The notes below the pieces were generated by a model. The model made no database searches. It saw only the letters and a list, made by a program, of their open reading frames with translations, and had not been told where the DNA came from. DNA of 64,000 bases, from contig NZ_FOTP01000003.1 in assembly GCF_900114605.1 (NCBI RefSeq), positions 248,001 through 312,000 of the forward strand, given 5' to 3'. The position numbers were made by a program, and so were the translations under genes. Below are positions 44,580 to 53,099 of the stretch, piece after piece. Each line of letters starts with the position of its first letter. Position 1 is the first letter of the stretch. Source of the DNA: Bradyrhizobium sp. NFR13. Lineage in GTDB: Bacteria > Pseudomonadota > Alphaproteobacteria > Rhizobiales > Xanthobacteraceae.

Positions 44580-45497
44580 TCACCCAAGCTTCGGCTCGCC
44601 GAGACCCGACAGTCGCTCGACATGGCGCACGGTGGCGATGAAATCGGATTCGCCATCTCCTTGCGCAACAAGCGATCCGTAGATTTCCCGCACCTGCGCC
44701 GCGAGTTGCAGTGGCACGCCGACGTGATGGCCGGCCCCGATGATGAGGTCGAGATCCTTGGCCATCTGCCGGCACGAGAAAGTGGACTCGAAGTTGCGCG
44801 TGGCCAGTGGCGGCGTCTTGTACTTGACCATCGGCGAGGCGATCGCGCTATCGTCCAGGACCTTGAGGATATCCGGCCAGGAGATTCCGCCCTTGCGCGC
44901 CAGCGCGAGGCTTTCGGCCATCATTCCGGCGGACACCGCGATCATTAGATTGACCGCGAGCTTGGCAAATCGCGCCTCTTCAGCCACGCCGAGATAGGTT
45001 TGCGCGCGGGTGAACGTCGCCAGCACCGGCTGAACCGCATCGAACGCGTTGCGCGGCCCCGACACGAAGCAGGTCAGCGCGCCGGTATGCGCGATCGCTG
45101 CATTGCCGGACACCGGAGCGCGCAGATAGGCAATACCCGTTGCCTCCGCCGCGACACCAACCTCCGCTGATAATTCGGCGCTGACAGTGCTCGTCTCGAG
45201 CAGAACCGCACCACGTGTCAGCTTGTTCAGCAAGCCGTCTGGTCCGAGCACCACGGAACGCAACGCCGCATCGTCGGGCAGCGATGTGAAGATGATCGAG
45301 TGGTTTGCAGCGGCGTCCGCCGCGGAGTTAGCCGCCTGAAGCCCAAGCTGCTGTGCCAACACCATGCGCTGCTGGCCCGGGTCGTAACCGGTGACACGAA
45401 TGCCGGCCTCCACCATGCGGCCGGCAATAGGCAAGCCCATCTTGCCGACACCGATCCAGGCTACGGCCTGTGCTTGATCCTTCGATGGGGTCGTCAT
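44580..45497 (-). CDS. Beta-hydroxyacid dehydrogenase (3-HIBADH/6-PGDH superfamily)
   Basis: 305 residues. N-terminal Rossmann word WIGVGKMGLPIAGRM (about residues 14-28), substrate motif APVSGNAAIAHTGALT (about 127-142) and catalytic Lys in FAKLAVNLMIAVSAG (about 178-192). The family oxidises or reduces 3-hydroxy acids, or tartronate semialdehyde, with NAD(P). Its start overlaps the amidohydrolase stop. Its place between a dioxygenase and an amidohydrolase suggests it acts on the released side-chain acid. Substrate unknown. Confidence 0.86.
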   Translation of the reverse strand: MTTPSKDQAQAVAWIGVGKMGLPIAGRMVEAGIRVTGYDPGQQRMVLAQQLGLQAANSAADAAANHSIIFTSLPDDAALRSVVLGPDGLLNKLTRGAVLLETSTVSAELSAEVGVAAEATGIAYLRAPVSGNAAIAHTGALTCFVSGPRNAFDAVQPVLATFTRAQTYLGVAEEARFAKLAVNLMIAVSAGMMAESLALARKGGISWPDILKVLDDSAIASPMVKYKTPPLATRNFESTFSCRQMAKDLDLIIGAGHHVGVPLQLAAQVREIYGSLVAQGDGESDFIATVRHVERLSGLGEPKLG

Positions 45498-46861
45498 GCC
45501 GCCTTCTCCTGACGTTCGATCTCGGAGACGATGCGCATCCCTGATCGCTCAAGTTCATTCTTTTTGTGGTCGAGGTTCTCTGCCAGCAGGCGTCCGCCTC
45601 GCTTACGCCAGATGCCATCGATCATGACCGCCTCGATATTGGCAATGCTGGACTGCATCAGGACCGTCGAAACCGGGTCATGCACCGGCCAGAGGTTGAG
45701 GTCCGTGGCATTGATGACGACCAGGTCCGCCTTCTTGCCCGGTGTGAGCGAGCCGATGCTGCTGTCACGCCCGAGCATGCGGGCGCCCTCGATGGTGATC
45801 CAGCGCAAGGCCTCACGCGTCGTGATCGTCGTGGCGGCCGGGATGGCGCCCATGGCCTGCCTGCTCTCGGCATTGTCCAGCGCACGCTGCATCGACAGTG
45901 CGATGCGGCCAACGTTGAACATGTCGCCAGGCAGCACGGATTCCAGATCGACCCCGAGCGACGGCCGCGATCCCAGCTTCAACAGCCGCCCGGTGATCGG
46001 GTAGCCGTGACCCTGATTCATTTCATTTTCCGGCGTAACCGAGAACGACACGCCGAGATCGACAAGCTGACGCAGCAGATCGTCCGGAAGGTCGTTGCCG
46101 TGCACGATGTTGATGCCGGGACCGACGAGACCGGCTGCAATCAGCTTCGCCCAGCCACCCGGCGTCTTGGCCGGGCCTCCCCCCTGATGCATCGAAGCAA
46201 TCATATCGAACTCACGCGCTAGTTCGAAATCATGGATGGCAACATCCATGGTCGAATAATGTGGCCCAAGAATCGCCAGGCCGAGCGTGACTCGGTCGGT
46301 GCGGTTAGACAGTGCCCCTGCCATGAAGCGCTCGACCTCATGGCGCGGATGCGGAACCTCGGAGAAGTGCGGCTGCCCCGGCGCCGCCTCGGGCTTCGGC
46401 GAGCCGTGGAAGAAGGCAGCACGGATACCGCTTTCCTTCAGCGCCGAGACGGCGCTGTCACTGTGCGCAGGCGTCGGGTTGTTGTGACACCAATCAACCA
46501 GCGTTGTGGTGCCGCAATTGATCTGGTTCAGCGCGCCCATCAGCGTACCGATATGGATATCCTCGGGACGAAAGACCGTGGCCAGTCCCGCATGCATCCG
46601 GCGGAAATATTCGGGAAGCGTCCAGTTCGCGGAGAAGCCGCGCAAGGCGGTCTGCCACGTATGCATATGCGCGTTGACAAGGCCCGGAATGACGATGCGG
46701 CCACGACCATCAACGATCTCCGCATCACCGGCATCGAGGCCCGGCCGGATGTCGACGATGCGATCGCCATCAACCAGCAAGTCGGCTTGCGCGAGATCGC
46801 CGATCGTGTCGTCCATTGTCAGGATCGTGGCGGACTTGATGAGCGTGCGCGTCGCAGTCAT
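45494..46861 (-). CDS. Amidohydrolase (AtzB/TrzN/guanine-deaminase-like)
   Basis: 455 residues. Metal-dependent amidohydrolase: N-terminal metal site VNAHMHTWQTALRG with His65 and His67, SMHQGGGPAK (about residue 232), HGNDLP (about 258) and metal aspartate VDLES (about 305). C-terminal LTPGKKADLVVINATDLN is typical of the AtzB/TrzA/SsnA subgroup, which deaminate or dechlorinate aromatic and heterocyclic rings. The gene overlaps both neighbours by 4 bp. It suggests that the imported substrate carries an amide, amine or hydrolysable ring substituent. Confidence 0.88.
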   Translation of the reverse strand: MTATRTLIKSATILTMDDTIGDLAQADLLVDGDRIVDIRPGLDAGDAEIVDGRGRIVIPGLVNAHMHTWQTALRGFSANWTLPEYFRRMHAGLATVFRPEDIHIGTLMGALNQINCGTTTLVDWCHNNPTPAHSDSAVSALKESGIRAAFFHGSPKPEAAPGQPHFSEVPHPRHEVERFMAGALSNRTDRVTLGLAILGPHYSTMDVAIHDFELAREFDMIASMHQGGGPAKTPGGWAKLIAAGLVGPGINIVHGNDLPDDLLRQLVDLGVSFSVTPENEMNQGHGYPITGRLLKLGSRPSLGVDLESVLPGDMFNVGRIALSMQRALDNAESRQAMGAIPAATTITTREALRWITIEGARMLGRDSSIGSLTPGKKADLVVINATDLNLWPVHDPVSTVLMQSSIANIEAVMIDGIWRKRGGRLLAENLDHKKNELERSGMRIVSEIERQEKAA

Positions 46862-47937
46862 CGCAACGCCTCCGCTACGACCGGAGGTTCGCCCGCCCAG
46901 GCCCGCGCGATCAGATCGCGGATGGCATCGCGTTCCAGCGGCCGCGGGTTCCAGTAGGCATTGCTGACGGCAAGGTCGGCGGCGCGTTCGATGCCGTCCT
47001 TCGGCATTCCCAGATCGCGCAGCGCGACTTTGGCGCCAAGTCCCTGCGTAAGATCGAACAGTCCCTGCGCGGCCTGTCCGGCGCCAAGCGCGCGCGCGAC
47101 GCGAGCCGCCGCAACCGGCACGGCGGGAGCATTATAGGCCATCGCATGCGGCAGGATCACCGTGTGGGTTTCGGCATGTGGCAAATTGAACGTGCCGCCC
47201 AGCGTATGGCAGAGCTTGTGATGCAGACCCATGCCGACGGCGCCGAGACAGGCGCCGCACAACCAGGCAGCGCGCAGGGCATCATCGCGTGCCGCCGCGT
47301 TGTCCTCGCCAGCCGCAAGCTTCGGCAGCGCGCCGGCGAACAGGCGAATGCCCTCTTCCGCCATCAACGACACGACCGGATTGGCATCGCGCGCATAGAG
47401 CGCTTCGACAGCGTGAGCGATTGCATTGACGCCCGATGTCACGGCAAATGCAGGCGGCAATGTGCGTGTCAGGTCGACGTCGTAGATGACCGTTTCGGGG
47501 AGTATCTTCGGGCTCGATTGCGTGGTCTTCAGTCCCTCGCGGGTCTCACCCAGGATCGGCGTCATTTCGGACCCGGCATAGCTGGTCGGTACGACGATTT
47601 GCGGCAGGTCGGTCCGTAGCGCGATCGCCTTGCCTAGCCCGATGGTTGAACCACCGCCCACCGCGACGATGCCGTCGGCCTGCAGAGCCTTGACCTGCTG
47701 CATCGCAAGTTCGGTCACATCAACCGGCGTATGCATCACCGCACCGGCATAGACGCCCGCCGCTCTGTCACCGATCAGGGCGGCAATCTGCTCGCCGTGC
47801 GATTTCTGCTGGGCTGTCGTCAGAACGAGCGCGCGCTTGACACCGAGCCGGTCGAGCTCGGCGGCCAGATCTGCCAGCCGTCCCGCCCCGAACACGACCC
47901 GCATGGGCGCCGCCTGATAGACGAAGCTCTCCATCAT
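46858..47937 (-). CDS. Maleylacetate reductase
   Basis: 359 residues from the tandem ATG at 47937/47934; an ORF to 48027 runs upstream into the regulator spacer. Iron-containing alcohol dehydrogenase fold with VAVGGGSTIGLGKAIAL (about residues 92-108), VPTSYAGSEMTPILG, and the metal/His word MGLHHKLCHTLGG (about 238-250). It reduces maleylacetate to 3-oxoadipate with NAD(P)H. First gene of the operon opposite the LacI gene, so it is the promoter-proximal step that channels the dioxygenase product. Confidence 0.92.
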   Translation of the reverse strand: MMESFVYQAAPMRVVFGAGRLADLAAELDRLGVKRALVLTTAQQKSHGEQIAALIGDRAAGVYAGAVMHTPVDVTELAMQQVKALQADGIVAVGGGSTIGLGKAIALRTDLPQIVVPTSYAGSEMTPILGETREGLKTTQSSPKILPETVIYDVDLTRTLPPAFAVTSGVNAIAHAVEALYARDANPVVSLMAEEGIRLFAGALPKLAAGEDNAAARDDALRAAWLCGACLGAVGMGLHHKLCHTLGGTFNLPHAETHTVILPHAMAYNAPAVPVAAARVARALGAGQAAQGLFDLTQGLGAKVALRDLGMPKDGIERAADLAVSNAYWNPRPLERDAIRDLIARAWAGEPPVVAEALR

Positions 47938-48022
47938 TCCATCCCTGATCGTCGACGCCGTTAGGGCGCTTCTGCTGCATTGCACCAAGGCATGCAGCGG
48001 ATTTTCGCTACCATCATTCCCG

Positions 48023-48061
48023 TGCACACGTTTGTCAAGAAACTCTGCACACGTTTGTCAA
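48023..48061. promoter_or_regulatory. Tandem candidate LacI operators upstream of unit A
   Basis: TGCACACGTTTGTCAA occurs twice, exactly, at 48023-48038 and 48046-48061 (23 bp start to start). Each has a CG centre with partial symmetry (CACACGTTTG), the pattern of LacI-family sites. They lie in the spacer between the maleylacetate reductase gene and the divergent lacI-like gene. Confidence 0.7.
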
Positions 48062-48127
48062 TTTGTGCAAGATAAGGCATTCTCACGTGATCGTTAGCGG
48101 ATACGACGACGCGCGCGAGCAGGCTGG

Positions 48128-49279
48128 ATGGCGATGCCCAAAAAAACCAAGAACACCAAGAAGACGTCACCCGCGCTTCAGGAGCGGTCGTCGCGTAAGA
48201 CAATCATTGATGTCGCGAAGTGTGCTGGCGTCCATTGGTCAACGGTGTCACGCGGGCTCAATCCCGAGAAGCGCCACCTGATCTCCCCAGAAATGATCGA
48301 GCGTGTGGAAGCTTGCGCAAAGAAGCTGGGATATCGGGCCAACGCCATGGCATCGGCGCTTCGGACCCAGCGATCTCGCACCGTCGGCGTTATTGTTTCG
48401 AACCTTGGTGACCCCGTCCATCCCCCCATAGTGCGGGCGATTGAGGACCGGTTCGCCGAGATTGGATACGTCACGATCGTCGGCAATACCGACAACCATC
48501 CACTCAGACAGGCCGCGCTGATCGATCGTTTCATCCAGCAAGGCGTCGAGGGGCTGATCGTCGCGACCTTCGAGCGAAACGATCCGGGTATTGCGGCTTG
48601 CGTCGAGGCCAACATCCCCGTCGTCGCAGTGTTTCGCGATCCTGAAAGCGAATTCATTCCGAGCGTCCGGGTCGACGACGCGAAGGCAATGGAACTGGCG
48701 GTTCATCATCTCGCCGAGTGTGGGCACAGGCAAATTGCTCATGTCGGCGGCCCGCAAAATGTGTCGACGGGTTACCACCGCTATCGCGGCTTCCGGCGCG
48801 CTTGCAAAGTCTTGGCTCAAGACGGAGTTGCGCCCACTGCCGTCTTCGGTGAGGCTTTTACGGTCGAGGAAGGCGAGTTCGCTTGCGAACGTTTGCTGAC
48901 GGAGAACCCCAATATTACGGCGATTGTGGCTGGCAACGACATGCTGGCCGTAGGCTGCCTTCGGCACCTGAGAAACAAGGGCATTTCATGTCCCGGCAAC
49001 ATCTCGCTGGTTGGCATGAACGACATGCTGTTCATGGATGCGATAGCACCGGCGCTGACGACCATCAGTACGCCGACTGCGGAACTGGGAACGCAGGCGT
49101 CTCACATCCTTATTGCGATGATCAAGGGAACGCCGGTTCAAAACGATCGGATCGTACTGAAGCCGGTTTTGCTTGCGCGGGATTCTGTTGCCACGATCAA
49201 GCTGCCGACCAAGGCACGTTCGTCAGGTTTTCCTGACGCGGCCAAAGGAGAAGTCAGAATACAGCGTCGACAAAGCTAA
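48128..49279 (+). CDS. LacI-family transcriptional regulator (unit A)
   Basis: 383 residues. A basic N-terminal arm (MAMPKKTKNTKKTSP) precedes the LacI HTH IIDVAKCAGVHWSTVSRGLN (about residues 26-45), the hinge LGYRANAMASALRTQRS, and a periplasmic-binding-type effector domain (GVIVSNLGDPVHPP, HVGGPQNVSTGYHRY, GMNDMLFMDA). It faces the unit A operon, and two perfect repeats lie between. Its effector may be the imported compound or an intermediate. It is a paralogue of the regulator at 60218-61237. Confidence 0.92.
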   Translation: MAMPKKTKNTKKTSPALQERSSRKTIIDVAKCAGVHWSTVSRGLNPEKRHLISPEMIERVEACAKKLGYRANAMASALRTQRSRTVGVIVSNLGDPVHPPIVRAIEDRFAEIGYVTIVGNTDNHPLRQAALIDRFIQQGVEGLIVATFERNDPGIAACVEANIPVVAVFRDPESEFIPSVRVDDAKAMELAVHHLAECGHRQIAHVGGPQNVSTGYHRYRGFRRACKVLAQDGVAPTAVFGEAFTVEEGEFACERLLTENPNITAIVAGNDMLAVGCLRHLRNKGISCPGNISLVGMNDMLFMDAIAPALTTISTPTAELGTQASHILIAMIKGTPVQNDRIVLKPVLLARDSVATIKLPTKARSSGFPDAAKGEVRIQRRQS

Positions 49280-49369
49280 ACGAAACTTGACGCACTCTGC
49301 AGCGGTGGCATGGAGGGGCGTCAGCGACCGCCCAAAGTTGCCGAGAGCGGAGCGCTCAGAAGCGATCCG

Positions 49370-49876
49370 TTACAGATCTGGCTTCTCGACCGACATCAGA
49401 AGTTTCCGCAGCAACCGTGTGAGCGTTTGACGCTCGTTGGCCGTCAGTATCTCGTCGACCGACCGGGACAGCCTGAAGTGCTGGGCAATCGCCTTGTCGA
49501 CGGAATTTCGCCCCTTGGCCGTAAGCGTGATCCGCGCGCCGCGGCCATCTTCGGGATCCTGGCGCCTGACGATGAAGCCGTCCTGCTCGGCCCGCCGCAG
49601 CCGCGCGGTGAGCCCGCCCGACGACAGCAGACACTCCGCATAAAGGTCAGTCGGTCGAACACCGATACTGTCATCGGCCTCCCGACGGTAGATCGTCAGG
49701 AGCAGGTCGAACAATTCCCAATTGAAGCCCTGCTCCTCAAGTGCCGGCTCGATAGCGCTGCGCATATGCACGGATAGCCGGACAATCCGGCCGACGACGT
49801 CGAGGTGACCTGCGTCGAGGTCGGGTCGCCGCCGGCTCCAGCCGGCAATGATCTTGTCAATCGAATCGGTGGTCAT
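49370..49876 (-). CDS. MarR-family transcriptional regulator (unit B)
   Basis: 168 residues from the ATG at 49876; ATG 49888 is equally possible, and an in-frame start at 49933 lies inside the operator and is unlikely. Winged HTH: VRPTDLYAECLLSSGGLTAR (about residues 74-93), then the wing RRQDPEDGRGARITLTAKGR (about 103-122). It is divergent from the RidA/ABC operon. Two TATCTT-N6-AAGATA palindromes sit in front. Repression relieved by a phenolic or carboxylic ligand is the family norm. Confidence 0.9.
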   Translation of the reverse strand: MTTDSIDKIIAGWSRRRPDLDAGHLDVVGRIVRLSVHMRSAIEPALEEQGFNWELFDLLLTIYRREADDSIGVRPTDLYAECLLSSGGLTARLRRAEQDGFIVRRQDPEDGRGARITLTAKGRNSVDKAIAQHFRLSRSVDEILTANERQTLTRLLRKLLMSVEKPDL

Positions 49877-49922
49877 GGTGACGATCATATAGGCATGGCG
49901 CACCAATTCGATGCAACTCATG

Positions 49923-49961
49923 TATCTTTTCATAAAGATATTTTATCTTGACTCAAAGATA
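49923..49961. promoter_or_regulatory. Paired candidate MarR operators between marR and ridA
   Basis: TATCTTTTCATAAAGATA at 49923-49940 and TATCTTGACTCAAAGATA at 49944-49961 are 18-bp inverted repeats of form TATCTT-N6-AAGATA, 21 bp apart. This is the type of site used by many MarR proteins. It lies between the divergent marR and ridA genes. Confidence 0.75.
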
Positions 49962-50050
49962 GTTTGGCTTCACGCTTTATGACAGTTCAATGAGCGGTTG
50001 ACCCACGCAGGGCGGAAATCGCCGCAGCGTCCGCACCGATGGAGACGACC

Positions 50051-50515
50051 ATGACTGCCAAGCCGGCCTTCGCAACCTCGCCGACCAATCCGCACGTCAA
50101 GGAAATCCAGACGTTGCCGGAGCGCAAGCCGGACATGCCCTATGCACCGGCCATCCGCGTCGAAGTGCCCTGCGGCATGTTGTTCATTTCCGGGGCGACG
50201 CCCTCGCCGCTCTATCACAAGCATCCCCACGTCCTCGAAGAGCACGACCATCCCAACTCGATCGAGGAGCAGACCCACCGTGCCATGCAGACGATCCAGT
50301 CGATCCTGGATCACGAAGGTCTGGCCTGGACCGACATCGTCAAGGTGACGAAATATCTCACCGACATCCGCGACCAGGACGGCATGGTGAAGGTGATGAA
50401 AGAGTATTTTGGCGACTGGACGCCAGCCAGCACCACGATCTGCATCAACCAGCTCTCGACGCAGGGCGCCCGCGTCGAGCTCGACATGATCGCCGCCATT
50501 CCCCCGCAAAAATAA
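50051..50515 (+). CDS. RidA/YjgF/2-aminomuconate deaminase-family protein
   Basis: 154 residues from the ATG at 50051, preceded by GGAG; an ATG at 50039 is 4 codons upstream. RidA words: GMLFISGATPSPLY, LAWTDIVKVTKYLTDIRD, and YFGDWTPASTTICINQLSTQ with VELDMIAAI. It is longer than RidA proper (about 130) because of a His-rich insert (YHKHPHVLEEHDH), like subfamilies found in aromatic clusters, such as aminomuconate deaminase. The RidA Arg is missing at its usual place (TTICINQL), so imine hydrolysis is not certain. First gene of unit B. Confidence 0.83.
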   Translation: MTAKPAFATSPTNPHVKEIQTLPERKPDMPYAPAIRVEVPCGMLFISGATPSPLYHKHPHVLEEHDHPNSIEEQTHRAMQTIQSILDHEGLAWTDIVKVTKYLTDIRDQDGMVKVMKEYFGDWTPASTTICINQLSTQGARVELDMIAAIPPQK

Positions 50516-50566
50516 GCCGGCTGGGACTTCCCGCAGGCCCCGGGTCCCGGGCCGACGAGGCCGACA

Positions 50567-52129
50567 ATGATGCACGGCACTGAAGCGCAAGGAGATCAAG
50601 CGGTGCCCGCCGCAACGGCAGCCGGCGGGCACCCGGCGGACCACGCCGCTGCGCCGCTGCTGCGCCTGATCGACATCGACAAATCCTTTCCTGGCGTGCA
50701 TGCGCTCAGAAGCGTCTCGCTCGACATCCATGCCGGCGAGGTCCACGTCATTCTTGGACAGAACGGCGCCGGCAAGTCGACGCTGATCAAGACACTGTAT
50801 GGCGCCCATGCGGCCGACAAGGGCCACATCGAGGTCGAAGGCCGGCGTGTTGCTGTCGCTCGCCCTGCCGATGCGAGCGCGCTCGGCATCGCCGTGATCT
50901 TCCAGGAATTCTCGCTGGTCCCCTATCTCGACATCGCGCAGAACATCTATCTCGGGCGCGAAGCCGCCTTCGCGCGCTTCGGCCTCATCGATTCCGCGGC
51001 GATGCATGCTGCCGCGCGCACTATCCTCGACGATCTTGGGCTCGACTACGACACCCACGCTTATGCCGCCGACCTCGGCGTGGCGCAGCAGCAGATGGTG
51101 GAGATCGCCAAGGCGCTGTCGCAGAACGCACGCGTGCTCGTCATGGACGAGCCGACCGCGGCCATTTCCGAGCGCGAGGCGGAGCGACTGTTCGCGACGA
51201 TCGCGCGACTGACGCAGAAGAACGTCGCAATCGTCTACATCTCCCATCGCATGAAGGAAGTTCAGATGCTCGGCGACCGCATCACCATCCTGCGGGACGG
51301 CGCCGTGGTGACGAGCGTGCTGCGCGACGAGATGAGCCAAACCGAGATGGTCGGCGCGATGATCGGCCGCCCGTCGGGATCGCAGCTCGCACGCACGCCG
51401 CGTGCGCCGGGTGATCCCATCCTGTTCGCCAGGGGCATCAGCACGGCGAAGCTGTCGGATATTTCCATCGAAATCCGTGCGGGTGAGGTGGTGGGGCTCG
51501 CCGGCCTGGTTGGATCCGGCCGGACCGAAGTCGTGCGTGCTCTGTTCGGCGCCGATCCAATCACTGGCGGCGAGATCGCTCTTTCAGGATCGCGCGCGCC
51601 GACAACGCTGGATGCGCGGGTCCGCGCAGGCATGGCACTGTTGCCGGAAGACCGTAAACGCGAGGGGCTCGCGCTCCCGCTCGACATTCGCGACAACGCG
51701 ACCGTGGCCTCGTTGTGGCGCCGCTTCACATCCGGCTGGTTTTCGCCCGCGGCCGCAGAGCGGGATACGCGGGGATTGATAGCGCAGCTCGGCATCGCTG
51801 CGCATGGTACACACCAGACCGTCCGCACGCTCAGCGGTGGCAACCAGCAAAAAGTCGTGCTGGCGAAATGGCTAGCGGCAGGGTCCAGGCTGTTCCTGCT
51901 GGATGAACCGACGCGCGGCGTCGACGTCGGCGCCAAGGCAGAAATCTATCGCTTGATCGACCAGCTCGTCGACGGCGGAGCCGGCGTCGTCGTCATCAGC
52001 TCGGAACTGCCGGAGCTCGTCCAGCTCTGCGATCGCGCCTATGTCATGCGCGACCACCGCATCGTCGGCCATCTCGATGACGACGCATTGACCGAACGAG
52101 CCATTCTCGAACTGGTGGTGCACCAATGA
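50567..52129 (+). CDS. Ribose-type ABC transporter ATPase (unit B)
   Basis: 520 residues, two ABC domains. Walker A GQNGAGKSTLIKTLYG (about residues 63-78), LGVAQQQMVEIAKALSQNAR and LVMDEPTAAISEREA; second half GLVGSGRTEVVRALFG and LSGGNQQKVVLAKWLAAGS. Highly similar to the unit A ATPase, with the same second-half words. The N-terminal ~40 residues are Ala/Gly/His rich and look disordered. It follows ridA by 51 bp and overlaps the next permease by 4 bp. Confidence 0.95.
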   Translation: MMHGTEAQGDQAVPAATAAGGHPADHAAAPLLRLIDIDKSFPGVHALRSVSLDIHAGEVHVILGQNGAGKSTLIKTLYGAHAADKGHIEVEGRRVAVARPADASALGIAVIFQEFSLVPYLDIAQNIYLGREAAFARFGLIDSAAMHAAARTILDDLGLDYDTHAYAADLGVAQQQMVEIAKALSQNARVLVMDEPTAAISEREAERLFATIARLTQKNVAIVYISHRMKEVQMLGDRITILRDGAVVTSVLRDEMSQTEMVGAMIGRPSGSQLARTPRAPGDPILFARGISTAKLSDISIEIRAGEVVGLAGLVGSGRTEVVRALFGADPITGGEIALSGSRAPTTLDARVRAGMALLPEDRKREGLALPLDIRDNATVASLWRRFTSGWFSPAAAERDTRGLIAQLGIAAHGTHQTVRTLSGGNQQKVVLAKWLAAGSRLFLLDEPTRGVDVGAKAEIYRLIDQLVDGGAGVVVISSELPELVQLCDRAYVMRDHRIVGHLDDDALTERAILELVVHQ

Positions 52130-53094
52130 CCGCGCCGACTCAATCGCAGCAGCGGCCAGGCGCTGGCCAGTTCTTCAGCGCCATCCCCGGCGCAGGCATC
52201 CTCCTGATCTTGATGCTGGCGCTGTTCACGATCGCCAATCCGCGTTTCGTGTCGCAGACCAATCTTGTCAATGTCGGCCTGCAGGCGTCGCTACTGCTGA
52301 TGATCGCCTTGCCGATGACGCTGATCATCCTGACCGAAGGCCTCGATCTGTCGGCCGGCGCGCTGCTCGGCCTGAGCGGCGTGATCGTGGCTGAAGCGCT
52401 TCTCGCAGGCTGGAGCGTGTTCGCTGCCTGCGCGATGGCATTCGCGATCAGCACCGCCTTCGGCGCCCTCAATGGCGTCCTGATCGCCTATCTGACACTG
52501 CCCGCTTTCGTGGTCACCCTGGGCACCATGGGATTGATGCAGGGCATCGCGCTGGTCATGACCAATGGTGATCCGGTCGGCGGTTTCACGCCCGCCATCG
52601 AGACCTTCTACCGCTCCCAACTCTGGATTTTCCCGATGCCGATCGTGGTGGCCGTGGCCCTCTATGCCGCACTCTGGCTGCTGCTGTACCGGACGCGACT
52701 CGGCAACTATGTGATCGCCATCGGCGGCAACAAGGATGCGCTGCGCCTCGCCGGCATTCGCGCCAATCTCGTTCATCTCGCCGTCTATGTGCTCGGCAGC
52801 GCGATCGTCGGCCTCTCCGCCGTGCTGCTCATCGGGCGCACCAATTCGGCGCATCCGACCGTCGGTATCGGCATGGAGTTCGAGGCGATCGCCGCAGTCG
52901 TGCTTGGCGGCACATCTTTCGAAAAGGGCCAGGGCTGGCTGTTCGGCGCGGTGCTCGGCGCGCTCGCCATCACCGTGCTGCGTAACGGCCTCAACATCCT
53001 CTCCGTCGACTCGTCGCTGCAAGTGGTCTGTATCGGCATCCTGCTCATTCTCGCGTTGCTGATCGACCGGGCGCGGAAACATTATTCGAGGTAG
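52126..53094 (+). CDS. Ribose-type ABC transporter permease 1 (unit B)
   Basis: 322 residues, RbsC/AraH family. Signature LPMTLIILTEGLDLSAGALL (about residues 64-83), GGTSFEKGQGWLFGAVLGAL near residue 263 and the end RARKHYSR. Corresponds one to one with the unit A permease at 39751-40701. The ATGA start overlaps the ATPase stop. Confidence 0.92.
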   Translation: MTAPTQSQQRPGAGQFFSAIPGAGILLILMLALFTIANPRFVSQTNLVNVGLQASLLLMIALPMTLIILTEGLDLSAGALLGLSGVIVAEALLAGWSVFAACAMAFAISTAFGALNGVLIAYLTLPAFVVTLGTMGLMQGIALVMTNGDPVGGFTPAIETFYRSQLWIFPMPIVVAVALYAALWLLLYRTRLGNYVIAIGGNKDALRLAGIRANLVHLAVYVLGSAIVGLSAVLLIGRTNSAHPTVGIGMEFEAIAAVVLGGTSFEKGQGWLFGAVLGALAITVLRNGLNILSVDSSLQVVCIGILLILALLIDRARKHYSR

Positions 53095-53099
53095 GCAGC

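Noticed and set aside
43695-44948. 417-codon plus-strand frame opposite the dioxygenase
   Set aside because: Shadow; iron ligands belong to the minus strand.
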